Assembly: GCA_938010045.1 (NCBI GenBank)
Contig: CALLFZ010000036.1
Coordinates: 1-38,800 of the forward strand
Length of the DNA: 38,800 nucleotides
Source of the DNA: an uncultured bacterium
Lineage (GTDB): Bacteria; Verrucomicrobiota; Kiritimatiellia; PWTM01
Reading direction: 5' to 3'
Below are positions 9,448 through 19,239 of this stretch, one piece after another (position 1 is the first letter of the stretch; each line of letters starts with the position of its first letter). The translations under genes were made by a program, and so were the position numbers. The notes beneath the pieces were generated by a model. That model did no database searches, was not told the origin of the DNA, and saw only the letters and a list, made by a program, of their open reading frames with translations.

Positions 9448-10599
9448 TTACTTCTTTTTCAACCAGCCCAGCTCGTCGGCCTTACGGCGAATCTCGTCGT
9501 GCGGCGCCTTCATCGCGGGTGCGATCTCAAAGCGCACCAGGTACTCGAGGTCACCCATCACGCCGAGAATCTGGCCCTTCCGCTTCTCGGCCTCGGATGC
9601 AGGAAGCGCGGCCACCTCGCGCGCGTAGGATGTCGCCATGTCCACGCATCGCTGAAGCGTCGACGTCTGGACCTCGTAGATCAACGATTCCCACAGACGC
9701 CGCATGCCCTCCACCGTGTTGCCGGCCGTCAGCATCTTGTCCGCGTCCGCCCGAATCTGGGCCGCAATCTCGGCTCGCTTCGCGCGGATCGCCTCGGGCC
9801 GCCGGTAGGGACCGGTCGTGTAGTCGCCCTCGTAGTCCGGAATCTCGCGAATCCAGATGTTGCGGAACTGCACCGGATTGCCGTGGTCCTGCAGCTTCAA
9901 CGGCAGTTTCGGCTCGTGCTGTTTCGGCTGCGTTCGGCGACGGTGCGTCGACGTGCCCTCAAACAGCCAGTGGTCCTGCACGAGCACGCCGTTGTGAAAG
10001 ACCGTGATTGAGCCAGGCCGCACCAGCCGGTCGCCCTCCCATTTGGGTTGGTGAAACACGATGTCGTACGACTGCCACTCGCCGGGTTTGCGGCTGGCAT
10101 TGACCAGCGGTGGGTTCTCCGCATAGATCGAGCCGGCCTGGCCGTCGGCGTAGGTGTCATTCTCATAACTGTCCAGCACCTGCAGCTCGTAGGTGCCCAT
10201 CAGGAACACGCCGCTGTTGCCGCGGCCCTGACCCGTGCCCTCGATGACCGTGGGCGTGCGCCACTCGATGTGCAACTGACAATCGCCGAACGCACGTTTC
10301 GTGCGGATGTAGCCCTTGCCCTTGACCACTTCCATCGCGCCATCCACGATCCGCCAAGGGCAGGGCGAGCCGTCCTTATCGGACACCCACTCGTCGAGGC
10401 TGGAGCCGTCGAACAGGATGATGGCATCGGACGGCGGCTGCCCGGGCGCCGCGCCGGGCGTGACGACGGGCGGCCGGGGCCGGTTCATGTCGTGCACCGC
10501 CCACGCATGCCGATCATCCGGCGGATCGCCATACAGGGCCGCGAATGATGACAGGGCCGCCGCGCCCGCCGCCACGATCGAGAGTGCAAAGTGTTTCAT
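9448..10599 (-). CDS. Secreted DUF1080 (3-keto-disaccharide hydrolase-type) protein
   Basis: A 383-residue protein with a signal peptide of about 22 residues (MKHFALSIVAAGAAALSSFA). A DUF1080 concanavalin-like domain covers about residues 55-260, shown by IILFDGSSLDEWVS, the aromatic/Gly-rich core ending in GNSGVFLMGTYELQVLDS, and the closing PVQFRNIWIREIP. Characterised members hydrolyse 3-keto-glycosides made by an oxidoreductase; many others in PVC bacteria are simply carbohydrate-binding or untested. Residues 270-383 form an additional charged helical region that is not part of the core domain. GGGAGG lies seven bases before ATG 10599. No 3-keto-forming oxidoreductase is nearby. Confidence 0.9.
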   Translation of the reverse strand: MKHFALSIVAAGAAALSSFAALYGDPPDDRHAWAVHDMNRPRPPVVTPGAAPGQPPSDAIILFDGSSLDEWVSDKDGSPCPWRIVDGAMEVVKGKGYIRTKRAFGDCQLHIEWRTPTVIEGTGQGRGNSGVFLMGTYELQVLDSYENDTYADGQAGSIYAENPPLVNASRKPGEWQSYDIVFHQPKWEGDRLVRPGSITVFHNGVLVQDHWLFEGTSTHRRRTQPKQHEPKLPLKLQDHGNPVQFRNIWIREIPDYEGDYTTGPYRRPEAIRAKRAEIAAQIRADADKMLTAGNTVEGMRRLWESLIYEVQTSTLQRCVDMATSYAREVAALPASEAEKRKGQILGVMGDLEYLVRFEIAPAMKAPHDEIRRKADELGWLKKK

Positions 10600-10649
10600 G
10601 CGACAACCTCCCCTGCCGCGCCCGATGGAAGCGGGCGCGAATCACATAC

Positions 10650-10677
10650 ATCATACGGCCCCGGCCGTGCTCCGCAA
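10650..10677 (-). promoter_or_regulatory. Promoter of the DUF1080 gene
   Basis: On the minus strand TTGCGG (10672-10677), a 16-base spacer and TATGAT (10650-10655). The -10 box matches five of six positions and lies about 50 bases upstream of the start codon. The architecture is the same as the tRNA and arsR promoters. Confidence 0.65.
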
Positions 10678-11371
10678 GCCGCGGCGCCAGCAGCTGAGCC
10701 GATCGAGCCCTTCGGGCAAAACGTCGAATCACGGCCTTTGCGGGAAGGGGGAGTAGGGACGGCTGTCGTTCCGGTCGTTCTTGGTTGCCAAGTCAGGTCG
10801 AGTTGCCAGCGTTCAGCGCGGTCCCGGATCGCGCAGTGCCGGAGCGAGGGCGGGCCCCCGCCGCGGCCGGCGCCGGCGCGATTCAGACCTGCCGCGCCGC
10901 AGCCGGGAGCCGACCGTCCGCAGACGGAGCGCACAACCATGACATCGCGCGCGGAGGGTGGTAGGGCACGGACCATAGGTCGGGAGACTTGTTCTTGCGG
11001 TTGAGGGTGGCGCGCTCGCCGGGCGAGGTCGCGCAGGTGGCGGTCGTGCATTACGGCTTCATCCGCCTCAACGTCTTTGGCCGAAAGAAACGGCTCCCCT
11101 CGCATGGATTCGAGACCGTTGCGGCCGGAAGGGAAGAGCGGATCGCATGCGATTCAGTGGGGAACCCTCGATGCGACAGTGGTCGTCGGCGCTCCACGGC
11201 ACAGAGTGCCAGAACTAGAGCGGCGGGATGTTCCATGGCCGCCCTTCGCGCGTGTCTGTGCACAGGACACTCGGCGGTTGAATCGGGATCGTTCCTTGAC
11301 AGACTCCGGCGCGATGGCGAGCATCAGCGTGCGGATGTCCGCCGCGCGGGCACACGCAGGAGACCACCGCC
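10678..11371. other. Gene-poor stretch upstream of the uronate operon
   Basis: About 690 bp with no recognisable gene. Open frames on both strands are Arg/Gly/Pro-rich and match nothing I know. TTGACA occurs at 11298-11303, upstream of uxaC, but no good -10 follows at the right distance. It should hold the uronate-operon promoter and perhaps an operator, which I cannot place. Confidence 0.4.
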
Positions 11372-12823
11372 ATGGCTGAAATTTCCGCAAGCTGGACGCT
11401 GTCCCCCGACCGGCTGTTCGATCCCGATCCCGCGCAGCGCGCCCTGGCGCGGGCGTTCTATGAGCGTGTGGCGCGGCTGCCGATCGTTAGTCCTCACGGG
11501 CATGTGGATCCCCGTCTCTTCGCGGATCCGAACGCTCGGTTCGGGTCTCCAGCGGATCTGTTGATTATTCCGGACCATTACGTGTTCCGGATGTTGTATT
11601 CGCAAGGGGTGCCGCTGGAGGACCTGGGCGTGCCGCGCCGCGATGGCGGCCCGGTGGAGACCGATCATCGGCGCATTTGGCAGCGGTTTGCGGACTCTTT
11701 TCACCTGTTCCGAGGTACGCCGTCAGGGCTCTGGCTTCAGCATGAGCTCATCGAGGTTTTTGGCGTGCGACAGCCGCTGAACAGCCGCACTGCGCAGGCG
11801 ATCTACGACCAGATTGACGATGCGTTGCACCGGCCGGAGTTTCGCCCCCGCGCGCTGTTCGAGCGGTTCAATATCGAGGTGCTCTGCACGACCGACGCCG
11901 CCAGCGACCCGCTCGCCGCGCACCAGGCGATCCGGGCCTCGGGCTGGGGCGGCCAGGTTCGGCCGACGTTCCGCCCCGACGCGGTCACGAACCTACTCAC
12001 GGCCGACTGGCTCTCTCAGATTCAGGCTCTCGCGGCAGCCGTCGGCCGCGATATTTCAACCTACCGCGAGTTTTTGGATGCGCTGCGCGATCGCCGCGCG
12101 TTCTTCCGGCGAATGGGCGCCACGGCGACCGACCACGGCGTCACCGAGTCGTACACCGAGCGGCTGACGCCGGAGGAGGCCGCGTCGATCTTCGATCGCG
12201 CCCTGCGCGGCCGTGTCGAGAACGATGACGCGCGCCGGTTCACTGGGCACATGCTCATCGAGATGGCCCGGATGAGCCTCGAGGACGGCCTCGTGATGCA
12301 GATCCACGCCGGCGTGTTCCGAAACCACAACCCTGCGCTGTTCGCGGAGTTCGGCCCGGACAAGGGGGCCGACATCCCGCTGCCCTGCGATTTCGTCCGG
12401 GGCCTCAAACCGTTGCTCGACGAGGTCGGCCGCGAGCCCCGCCTCACGATCATCCTGTTCACGATGGACGAGACGACCTACGCGCGCGAGCTCGCGCCGC
12501 TGGCCGGCCACTACCCGGCGCTGCGGCTCGGTCCGCCCTGGTGGTTCCACGACAGCTACAACGGCATGCGACGGTATTTCGACCAGGTGCTCGAGACGGC
12601 CGGCCTGTACAACACCGCGGGCTTCAACGACGACACACGCGCGTTTCCCTCGATTCCCGCGCGCCACGATGTCTGGCGCCGGGCTTCGTGTAACTGGCTC
12701 GCCGACCGCGTGGTGCGTGGGCTCATCGCCGAGGAGGACGCCGCGGAGATGGCCGTCGAGATGGCCGTGGGCCTTGCGCGCCGCGCCTACCGGCTGCCCG
12801 ATCCGGCCGCCGCGAACGGTTGA
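11372..12823 (+). CDS. uxaC: Glucuronate isomerase
   Basis: A 483-residue uronate isomerase of the amidohydrolase superfamily, close to the usual 470. It converts D-glucuronate to D-fructuronate, and D-galacturonate to D-tagaturonate, in the cytoplasm. The N-terminal metal site is present: PIVSPHGHVDPRLFADP with His42 and His44. Further family blocks are DLLIIPDHYVFRMLYSQGV, the MQIHAGVFRNHNP strand, and GPPWWFHDSYNGMRRYF followed by GFNDDTRAFPSIPARHDVWRR. AGGAG lies nine bases before ATG 11372. It is first in a three-gene plus-strand set, 45 bp before the SDR gene, which fits fructuronate passing to the next enzyme. Confidence 0.96.
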   Translation: MAEISASWTLSPDRLFDPDPAQRALARAFYERVARLPIVSPHGHVDPRLFADPNARFGSPADLLIIPDHYVFRMLYSQGVPLEDLGVPRRDGGPVETDHRRIWQRFADSFHLFRGTPSGLWLQHELIEVFGVRQPLNSRTAQAIYDQIDDALHRPEFRPRALFERFNIEVLCTTDAASDPLAAHQAIRASGWGGQVRPTFRPDAVTNLLTADWLSQIQALAAAVGRDISTYREFLDALRDRRAFFRRMGATATDHGVTESYTERLTPEEAASIFDRALRGRVENDDARRFTGHMLIEMARMSLEDGLVMQIHAGVFRNHNPALFAEFGPDKGADIPLPCDFVRGLKPLLDEVGREPRLTIILFTMDETTYARELAPLAGHYPALRLGPPWWFHDSYNGMRRYFDQVLETAGLYNTAGFNDDTRAFPSIPARHDVWRRASCNWLADRVVRGLIAEEDAAEMAVEMAVGLARRAYRLPDPAAANG

Positions 12824-12868
12824 CTGGCTCCTCACACTCGTCGTTCAATAACGGCTTTGGAGGTCGCC

Positions 12869-13693
12869 ATGAGTTCGGATCCGCTGTTTTCCGTTGAGGG
12901 CAAGGTGGCGGTGCTGACCGGCGCCGGCGGCGTATTGATTGGCCGCATGGCTATAGAGCTGGCACGCCGCGGCGCGACCGTGGTGGTGATGGACCGCGTG
13001 GTCGACGCGGCCCAAGCCATCGTCGAAAGCATCCGGGGCAGCGGAGGCCGAGCCGAACCGATCATTGCGGACGTGCTCGATCGCGCGAGCTTGCTCGACG
13101 CGCTCGGCTGCGTTGAGGAGTCGTATGGCCGGTGCGACATCCTCGTGAACGGCGCGGGCGGAAATCGGAAGGAAGCCAGCACCTCCCCCGAGCTCGAGTT
13201 TTTCGACCTGCCGCTCGACGCGCTGCGGTTTGTGATCGACCTGAACCTGATGGGCACGATTCTGCCCTCGCAGGTGTTTGGTCGGCTGATGGCGCGGAAG
13301 AAGTCGGGCGTGATCCTGAACATCTCCTCGATGAACTCGTTTCGGCCGCTGACGCGGATCGTCGGTTACTCGGCGGCGAAGGCTGCGATCAACAACTTCA
13401 CGCAGTGGCTGGCCGTCCACATGGCGAAAAACTACTCGCCCGCGATCCGCGTGAATGCGATCGCGCCGGGTTTTTTCGAGACGAAGCAGAATCGGTTCCT
13501 GTTGCGCGACGAGGCGACCGGCGAGCTGACCGCACGCGGCCGCACGATCGTGGACCACACCCCGATGGGTCGGTTCGGCGTACCGGAGGATCTGCTCGGG
13601 ACGTTGCTATGGCTGGTCTCGCCCGCTTCGGAGTTTGTCACGGGCGTCGTCGTGCCGGTGGACGGGGGATTCTCGGCGTATAGTGGAGTATGA
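12869..13693 (+). CDS. SDR-family D-mannonate oxidoreductase (fructuronate reductase)
   Basis: A 274-residue short-chain dehydrogenase. The start is ATG 12869, because GGAGG lies five bases before it; an upstream TTG would overlap that site. The nucleotide-binding turn is TGAGGVLIG (17-25), one residue longer than the classical TGxxxGIG and typical of the SDR-type mannonate oxidoreductases. The catalytic set includes Ser153/154, Tyr167 and Lys171 (YSAAK). The segment IRVNAIAPGFFETKQNRFLL is diagnostic of this subgroup. The expected reaction is NAD(P)H-dependent reduction of D-fructuronate to D-mannonate, directly downstream of UxaC chemistry. Its stop overlaps the start of the next gene as ATGA, indicating translational coupling. 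Confidence 0.9.
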   Translation: MSSDPLFSVEGKVAVLTGAGGVLIGRMAIELARRGATVVVMDRVVDAAQAIVESIRGSGGRAEPIIADVLDRASLLDALGCVEESYGRCDILVNGAGGNRKEASTSPELEFFDLPLDALRFVIDLNLMGTILPSQVFGRLMARKKSGVILNISSMNSFRPLTRIVGYSAAKAAINNFTQWLAVHMAKNYSPAIRVNAIAPGFFETKQNRFLLRDEATGELTARGRTIVDHTPMGRFGVPEDLLGTLLWLVSPASEFVTGVVVPVDGGFSAYSGV

Positions 13694-14988
13694 GCGAGGC
13701 GTGTTCATCCCTGGTTGGCGTGGGCCGCACGGACCGGCTGTTGACCGAGGCGGAGATTGCGGCGGTGCTCGACCGCGGTCTGGCGTCGCTGCCGCTCAAC
13801 GGCGCACGTGTGACGGTGCTGATTCCCGACGGCACGCGCACGGCGCCGATGCCGATGATGTTCCGCCTGCTGAACGAGCGGATCGCGCCGCGCGCGCGCC
13901 AAGTGCGCTATCTGATCGCGCTGGGCACCCACGGACCCATGCCCGAGCCGGCAATCGAGCGGCTCGTGGGCGTCACGGCCGACGAGCGCGCGCATCGCTG
14001 GCCGAACGTCGAGATTCACAACCACATGTGGGAGAACCCGGCGACGTTCGCCGAGGTCGGGCGGCTTGAGGCAGACGAGATCCAACGCATCAGCGAGGGA
14101 CGGCTGCGGCTCGAGGTGCCGGTGCGCGTGAATCGGATGGCGGTCGAATGCGACCACGTCCTCATCTGCGGGCCGGTGTTTCCTCATGAGGTCGTGGGGT
14201 TTTCGGGCGGCAGCAAATACTTTTTCCCCGGCATCGGTGGGCCGGAGGTCATCAACTTCACACACTGGCTCGGCGCGCTGATCACGTGCCGGCGCATCAT
14301 CGGCACCAAGGCGACGCCCGTGCGCGAGGCGATCGAGCGCGCCGCCGCGCTGATTCCGACGCCCCGCATCGCGATGTGCATGGTCGTACAGGGCGACGGT
14401 CTGGCGGGTGTGTGGGTTGGCGAGAGCCGCGCGGCGTGGTCGGCGGCGGCCGATCTCTCCGCGCAGCTGCACATCCGGTGGATGCCGCACCCGTTCCACA
14501 CGGTGCTCTCGGTGATGCCCGAGATGTATGACGACCTCTGGACCGGCGCAAAAGGCATGTACAAACTCGAGCCGGTGGTCGCGGACGGTGGCGAATTGAT
14601 CATTTACGCGCCGCACATCACCGAGGTCTCCTACACGCACGGCCGCATTCTCGACGAGATCGGCTATCACGTGCGCGACTACTTCTTGAAGCAGTGGGAT
14701 CGCTTTTCACATTACCCCTGGGGTGTGCTCGCCCACTCGACGCACCTGCGCGGTGAGGGGACGTTCGAGGGCGGCGTCGAGCGGCCACGCATCCGCGTTA
14801 CGCTCGCGACGGGCATTCCCGAGGCACGCTGCCGGCGGGTGGGGCTGGGGTGGCGCGATCCGGCCTCGATTCGTCCCGAGGACTTCGCGGGCCGCGAGGA
14901 CGAAGGCGTGCTGCTGGTGCCCCACGCCGGCGAGCATCTCTACCGGCTCGAATCCGAACGACGTCCTCCGGCCACGGCCGCCCCATGA
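13690..14988 (+). CDS. LarA-family nickel-dependent racemase/epimerase homologue
   Basis: A 432-residue DUF2088/LarA protein. Lactate racemase uses a nickel-pincer nucleotide held by Lys184, with His108, His174 and His200. Here GPVFPHEVVGFSGGSKYFFP supplies His166 and Lys176, and NFTHWL supplies His192. The spacings of 10 and 16 residues equal those of LarA. Asp47 and Arg50 (PDGTR) correspond to the Asp72/Arg75 pair, and His81 (GTHGPM) to His108. It is coupled by an ATGA overlap to the mannonate-forming SDR, so a sugar acid is a likelier substrate than lactate. The LarA superfamily includes a D-gluconate 2-epimerase, and mannonate is the C2 epimer of gluconate, so mannonate-to-gluconate epimerisation is my preferred inference. 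The cofactor-making larB, larC and larE are not in the window. Confidence 0.85.
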   Translation: MSEACSSLVGVGRTDRLLTEAEIAAVLDRGLASLPLNGARVTVLIPDGTRTAPMPMMFRLLNERIAPRARQVRYLIALGTHGPMPEPAIERLVGVTADERAHRWPNVEIHNHMWENPATFAEVGRLEADEIQRISEGRLRLEVPVRVNRMAVECDHVLICGPVFPHEVVGFSGGSKYFFPGIGGPEVINFTHWLGALITCRRIIGTKATPVREAIERAAALIPTPRIAMCMVVQGDGLAGVWVGESRAAWSAAADLSAQLHIRWMPHPFHTVLSVMPEMYDDLWTGAKGMYKLEPVVADGGELIIYAPHITEVSYTHGRILDEIGYHVRDYFLKQWDRFSHYPWGVLAHSTHLRGEGTFEGGVERPRIRVTLATGIPEARCRRVGLGWRDPASIRPEDFAGREDEGVLLVPHAGEHLYRLESERRPPATAAP

Positions 14989-15240
14989 TCGCTCTATCCA
15001 TTTCCCGCTCACGAACTCCTCCGTAACTCGGCCGAGGTCGCAGGTCGCATCGAAACATTTGCTCTTGGAGTGGGTCATAGATCATCGAAGACGGCGCAGT
15101 CGGATGGACGTTGTTCTCCCGAGGCCGATGCGAGCCCGCCCATGGGCACGCGGCGCGTCGGACCTCGTGTGAGACCGGCGGGTGCGCCCGATCGTCAACT
15201 TCGGTTGGCCGCCTGGATCAGAGGCGGTGAGGGAGGCTCG

Positions 15241-17660
15241 ATGAAGATTGTTCGCCCGCTATGGTGTGCAGCGGTGGCCTTGGGGGTCGTCTATGGGACC
15301 GGAAAGGCTGAGCCGGCAGGATTCCAGCGGGCCGATCCGGTGTGGCCGGTCAATCTCGAACGCGACATGAACGTGCTGGTCGGGTTCCGCGCTCGGATCA
15401 CTCCGCCACCGGCCGGAAACGGGCGTCTGCGCGCCACCGGCTCCCCCCTTTACCGCGTGGTCGTGAACGGGGAATTCGCCGGCCACGGCCCCACGCGCGC
15501 GGCCCACGGCTGGTTCCGAGTGGATGAGTGGCCGATCGGCGCCCTGCTGCACCCGGCATCAATGTCGTGGCCATCGAGGTCGCCGGCTACAACGTGAACA
15601 GTTTCGCCGATCTCGACCAGCCGCCGTTTCTGCAGGCGGAGAGTATCGTGGGCGACGGGGCGATCGCCGCGACGCGCACCGACGGGGACGCGGACACCTT
15701 CGAGGCCATGCGCCTCGGCGCGCGCTTGCAGCGGGTGCCACGCTATAGCTACCAGCGCGCGTTCATGGAGGTCTGGCGGCTTACGACGGGCGGAGACTGA
15801 TGGCGCCGCGATCCGACCGCCCCATGGACTCCGGCACAGCTCGCCCGGCAAGCTGGGGGCCGGCGGCGGCCGCGCGGCGTGCCGCTGCCCGAGTGCGACA
15901 TCGCCCGTCCGGTTCGCCTCGTCAGCACGGGAACGCTCGAGTCGCACCCGGTCGCCGATCCGTGGAAAGATCGCTCGCTCACGATCATCGGGCCGCAGTT
16001 CCGGGGGTTCCTCGAGGCCGAACTCGAGACCTGTCCACCGGTCGAGTACCAGAACTACGCGGACGCGGACGGGTCGCCCGGCGCCGGCCCGGCGGTGCCC
16101 GCGTCGCGTTCGCATCTGGCCGACCGTGTCGTCGACTTCGGCACCAACCGCACGGGCTTCATCGCTGCGCGCGTCCAGTGTGCCGCGCCGGCGCGGCGCA
16201 TGCTTTCGTTCGATGAACTCGTGCCCGCGCGTGGGTCCGTGGCTTGAAAACGACTCCACTGCGCGAGCCTGGTGGACCTGCGGCTCGACCCCAGCGAACA
16301 CGAATTCGAAACCATCGAGCCCGACACGCTGCGCGCGCTGCAGGCGGCGGCGCTCGAGAGCGACATCGAGCTGCTCGATGTCCGCCGGCGTGAACTGGCG
16401 ACCTCCGGCATCGGCCGCGCACGCCTGCGCGCCTCCGATCCCGTGATCGAACGGGTGTTCGAGGCCGGCCGGCAGACCTTTCGACAGCACGCGGTGGCTA
16501 TCTTCATGGATTGCCCGTCGCGGGAGCGCGCGGGATGGCTGTGCGATCGCTTCTTCACCTCGCGCTCGGTCATCGATCTGCGGGGCCACGCGCGGATCGA
16601 GCGCGCGGTCCTCGAGGACGTCGCGCTGCCCGAGGCGTTCCCGCACCTGCCGGAGGCAATGCTGCCCAAGTGGGATCCCTCCGACCACGACAACGGCCAG
16701 TTCATCCCGAACTGGGCAATGTGGTTCGTGCTTGAGCTTCGCGAGTATCAGGACCGCAGCGGCGACCGTGAGCGGGTGGAACAGCTCCACCCGCGCGTGC
16801 TCCAGCTGGTCGAGTTCGTCCACCGGCTTCGCAATTCCGACGGTCTGCGGGAGAAACTGCCGAGTTGGGCGTTCGTGGAATGGTCTGCCGCGAATACGTT
16901 TGTGCAGGACGTCCACCACCCTTCGAACATGCTGTACGCGGAAATGCTCGACGCTGTCGCGCAGCTCTACGGCCGGGCTGACCTCGCGCGCGAGGCGGCC
17001 GCGGTGCGCGCAACGCTCCGGTGGCTGGCGTGGGATGGCGAATTCTTTCTGGACAATGCGGTCCGTCGGCCGGACGGTACGCTCGCGGTCACCCGCCACC
17101 GCACGGAGACGTGCCAGTACGACGCATTTCTCTTCGGCGTCGCCCCGCCCGCCACGCACGGCGATCTGTGGACGCGACTGGTGCGGGATTTCGGACCGAA
17201 GCGCAACGGCACCGACCGGTGGGCAGAGATTCCACCCCTCGAACCAGCTCATCGGCCACGTGATGAGGTTCGAGCTTCTCTCCCGCGAAGGGATGGCGCG
17301 GCAGGTGTACGAGGAATCTGTGCCGTATCACCTGCGCAGGGCCGAACTCAGCGGCACGCTCGGGGAGCATGACGGCCCACAGGCCAGTTGCCACCACGGC
17401 TTCGCGTCGCACGGCGGCGTCCGGCTGCTCTATCGCGACGTGCTCGGTCTGCGCGAGGCCCGCCACCCGCGGCGCGAGATCGTGATTCGAATTCCCGACG
17501 TGCCGCTTGAGTGGTGCGAGGGCACGATGCCGACGCCCGACGGCGACATCGAGCTGCGCTGGAGGCGTGACGGCGACGGTGCGGTCATCGCGCGGCTCAC
17601 GTTGCCGCCGGATGGCGTCATCACATCGAGGCACCCGCCCCCGGCGCCCTGCGCCCCCTC
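15241..17660 (+). pseudogene. Broken secreted alpha-L-rhamnosidase-like (GH78) gene
   Basis: ATG 15241 opens a signal peptide (MKIVRPLWCAAVALGVVYG) and an N-terminal rhamnosidase beta-domain, then the frame breaks. Near 15550 one base seems lost, and the sequence continues as GINVVAIEVAGYNVNSFADL. In that frame a TGA at 15798-15800 interrupts EVWRLTTGGD*WRRDP, and a second TGA at 16245-16247 interrupts PARGSVA*KRLHC. The six-hairpin catalytic region follows, including WAFVEWSAANTFVQDVHHPS. Near 17235 an extra base shifts the frame again to SNQLIGHVMRFELLSREGMA, ASCHHGFASHGGVRLLYRDV and VPLEWCEG. The 3' limit is uncertain. Four lesions argue for a pseudogene, although homology stays strong throughout, so decay is recent or the assembly has errors. 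Confidence 0.85.
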
Positions 17661-17787
17661 CATCGTCCCTAGCTGCGGCCGCCCGATGCAGATGGGTACG
17701 TCCGCTCGATGGATCGGCTCGGGTTCTCAACTAGATCGTGGTTCGCACAGGCGATTCGCGGTGACTCCGTGCGCCGGCGAACGCAGA

Positions 17788-17816
17788 TTGCAGAAACATA
17801 AACTGTTCCGTATCAT
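17788..17816 (+). promoter_or_regulatory. Promoter of rpmE-prfA-prmC
   Basis: TTGCAG (17788-17793), a 17-base spacer and TATCAT (17811-17816). It lies about 45 bases before the rpmE start, in a local AT-rich patch after the rhamnosidase remnant. Confidence 0.7.
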
Positions 17817-17862
17817 TTCGCGTTTGGTCGGCGGTGAAAGGCCGGCTGTGTGACACGACACC

Positions 17863-18072
17863 ATGAAAAAAGATATCCATCCGGACTACGGGCCCGCGAC
17901 GATCACCTGCGCGTGCGGCAACCGGGTCGAGACGCGGTCCACCGTTCGCGAGATGCACGTCAACACGTGCTCGCGCTGCCACCCGTTCTTCTCGGGGCAG
18001 GCAAAGCTCATTGACACCGAGGGCCGCGTGGACCGATTCCGCAAGCGTTACGGCGCAGCGAAGACCACGTAG
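17863..18072 (+). CDS. rpmE: 50S ribosomal protein L31, zinc-binding type
   Basis: A 69-residue L31 with the zinc ligands of the type A form: Cys16 and Cys18 (TCACG), and Cys36 and Cys39 (TCSRC). The start MKKDIHPDYG and the HPFFSGQAKLIDTEGRVDRF segment are typical. It sits 69 bp upstream of prfA, and an L31-RF1-PrmC order is common in bacteria. No strong Shine-Dalgarno sequence is close to ATG 17863. Bacteria that carry only zinc-type L31 use it as a structural protein of the central protuberance. Confidence 0.97.
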   Translation: MKKDIHPDYGPATITCACGNRVETRSTVREMHVNTCSRCHPFFSGQAKLIDTEGRVDRFRKRYGAAKTT

Positions 18073-18141
18073 CGACGGGGAGTGATCCGGGGCCGGACGG
18101 AGGGCGCCAACCGCTCCGCCGGCCCCGGCGCGTTTTCCGCG

Positions 18142-19239
18142 ATGATTCCCGAACGCCATCTCGAGACGCTGCGCCGCCAGCGCGACGAACTGGCTGCCGA
18201 ACTTGCGAAACCCGGCGTGGTCGCGCAGGGTGCCCTCTACCGCCGGCTTGTGGCCGATCATGGCCGCCTACAGCGCATCGTAGAGCTGGCCGACCGGCGG
18301 GCGGCACTCCGGCGCGAACAGGAAGAGGCGCGGGGGCTGGCCGACGACCCCTCGGGCGACCCCGAGCTGCGCGAGCTGGCAGCCGCTGACCTTGACCGTA
18401 TTGCCGCGGCGCTCGCCGACCTCGACCGCGAAATCGTGGAGGCCATGGCACCTCCACCTGAGTCCGACGCGCGCAACGTGATCATGGAAATCCGCGCCGG
18501 GACCGGCGGCGAGGAGGCCGCCCTCTTCGCGGCCGATCTCTTCCGCATGTACTCCCGCTACGCGGACCGCCGGGGCTGGCGCGTCGGTGTGATTGATGCA
18601 AGCGTATCGGACATTGGGGGCTACAAGGAAATCATCGTTTCGATCGAAGGCGCCGATGTCCACGGCTACCTCCGCTTCGAAAGCGGCACCCATCGCGTGC
18701 AACGTGTGCCGGTCACCGAACAGCAGGGCCGCATCCACACCTCCACGGCCACCGTCGCCGTGTTGCCGGAGGCCGAGGAGATCGACGAGATCGAGATTCC
18801 GGCCGACGAGATCCGGATGGATCTCTTCCGGGCCTCGGGCGCGGGCGGCCAGAAGGTCAACAAGACCGAATCCGCGGTGCGCCTCACCCACTTGCCCACC
18901 GGCATCGTCGTGCAGTGTCAGGACGAGCGATCGCAGGCCCGGAACAAGGAGAAGGCCTTGCGCGTGCTGCGGGCCCGCTTGCTGGATCTACGCATCCGGG
19001 AGGACGCCGCCCGCCGCTCGGACCAGCGCCGCTCACAGATCGGTACTGGTGATCGCAGCGAGCGCATTCGCACCTACAACTTTCCGCAGAGCCGCGTGAC
19101 TGACCACCGCATCAACTACACGAGCCATCGGCTGCCGGAGATTCTCGACGGCGACCTCGACGAGCTGATCGGCGAACTGCGGCGGCGCGATCACGATGCG
19201 CGCGTGCAGCAGGCGCTGGCCAATCTCGTGGAGTCATGA
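18142..19239 (+). CDS. prfA: Peptide chain release factor 1
   Basis: RF1 of 365 residues, which reads UAA and UAG and triggers peptidyl-tRNA hydrolysis. The GGQ motif is at 235-237 (ASGAGGQKVNKTES). The codon-reading tripeptide is Pro190-Val-Thr192, the PxT form of RF1 rather than the SPF form of RF2. An in-frame GTG at 18082 would add 20 residues, but the homologous N-terminus begins at ATG 18142 (MIPERHLETL). The last codons overlap the prmC start as ATGA, so the factor and its methyltransferase are translationally coupled. Confidence 0.97.
   Translation: MIPERHLETLRRQRDELAAELAKPGVVAQGALYRRLVADHGRLQRIVELADRRAALRREQEEARGLADDPSGDPELRELAAADLDRIAAALADLDREIVEAMAPPPESDARNVIMEIRAGTGGEEAALFAADLFRMYSRYADRRGWRVGVIDASVSDIGGYKEIIVSIEGADVHGYLRFESGTHRVQRVPVTEQQGRIHTSTATVAVLPEAEEIDEIEIPADEIRMDLFRASGAGGQKVNKTESAVRLTHLPTGIVVQCQDERSQARNKEKALRVLRARLLDLRIREDAARRSDQRRSQIGTGDRSERIRTYNFPQSRVTDHRINYTSHRLPEILDGDLDELIGELRRRDHDARVQQALANLVES

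Noticed and set aside
11298-11340. TTGACA upstream of uxaC as the operon promoter
   Set aside because: No acceptable -10 box lies 16-18 bases downstream.
15798-16247. TGA read as an amino acid in the rhamnosidase
   Set aside because: Intact genes in the window end in TGA, and the same gene also has frameshifts, so mutation or assembly error is simpler than recoding.
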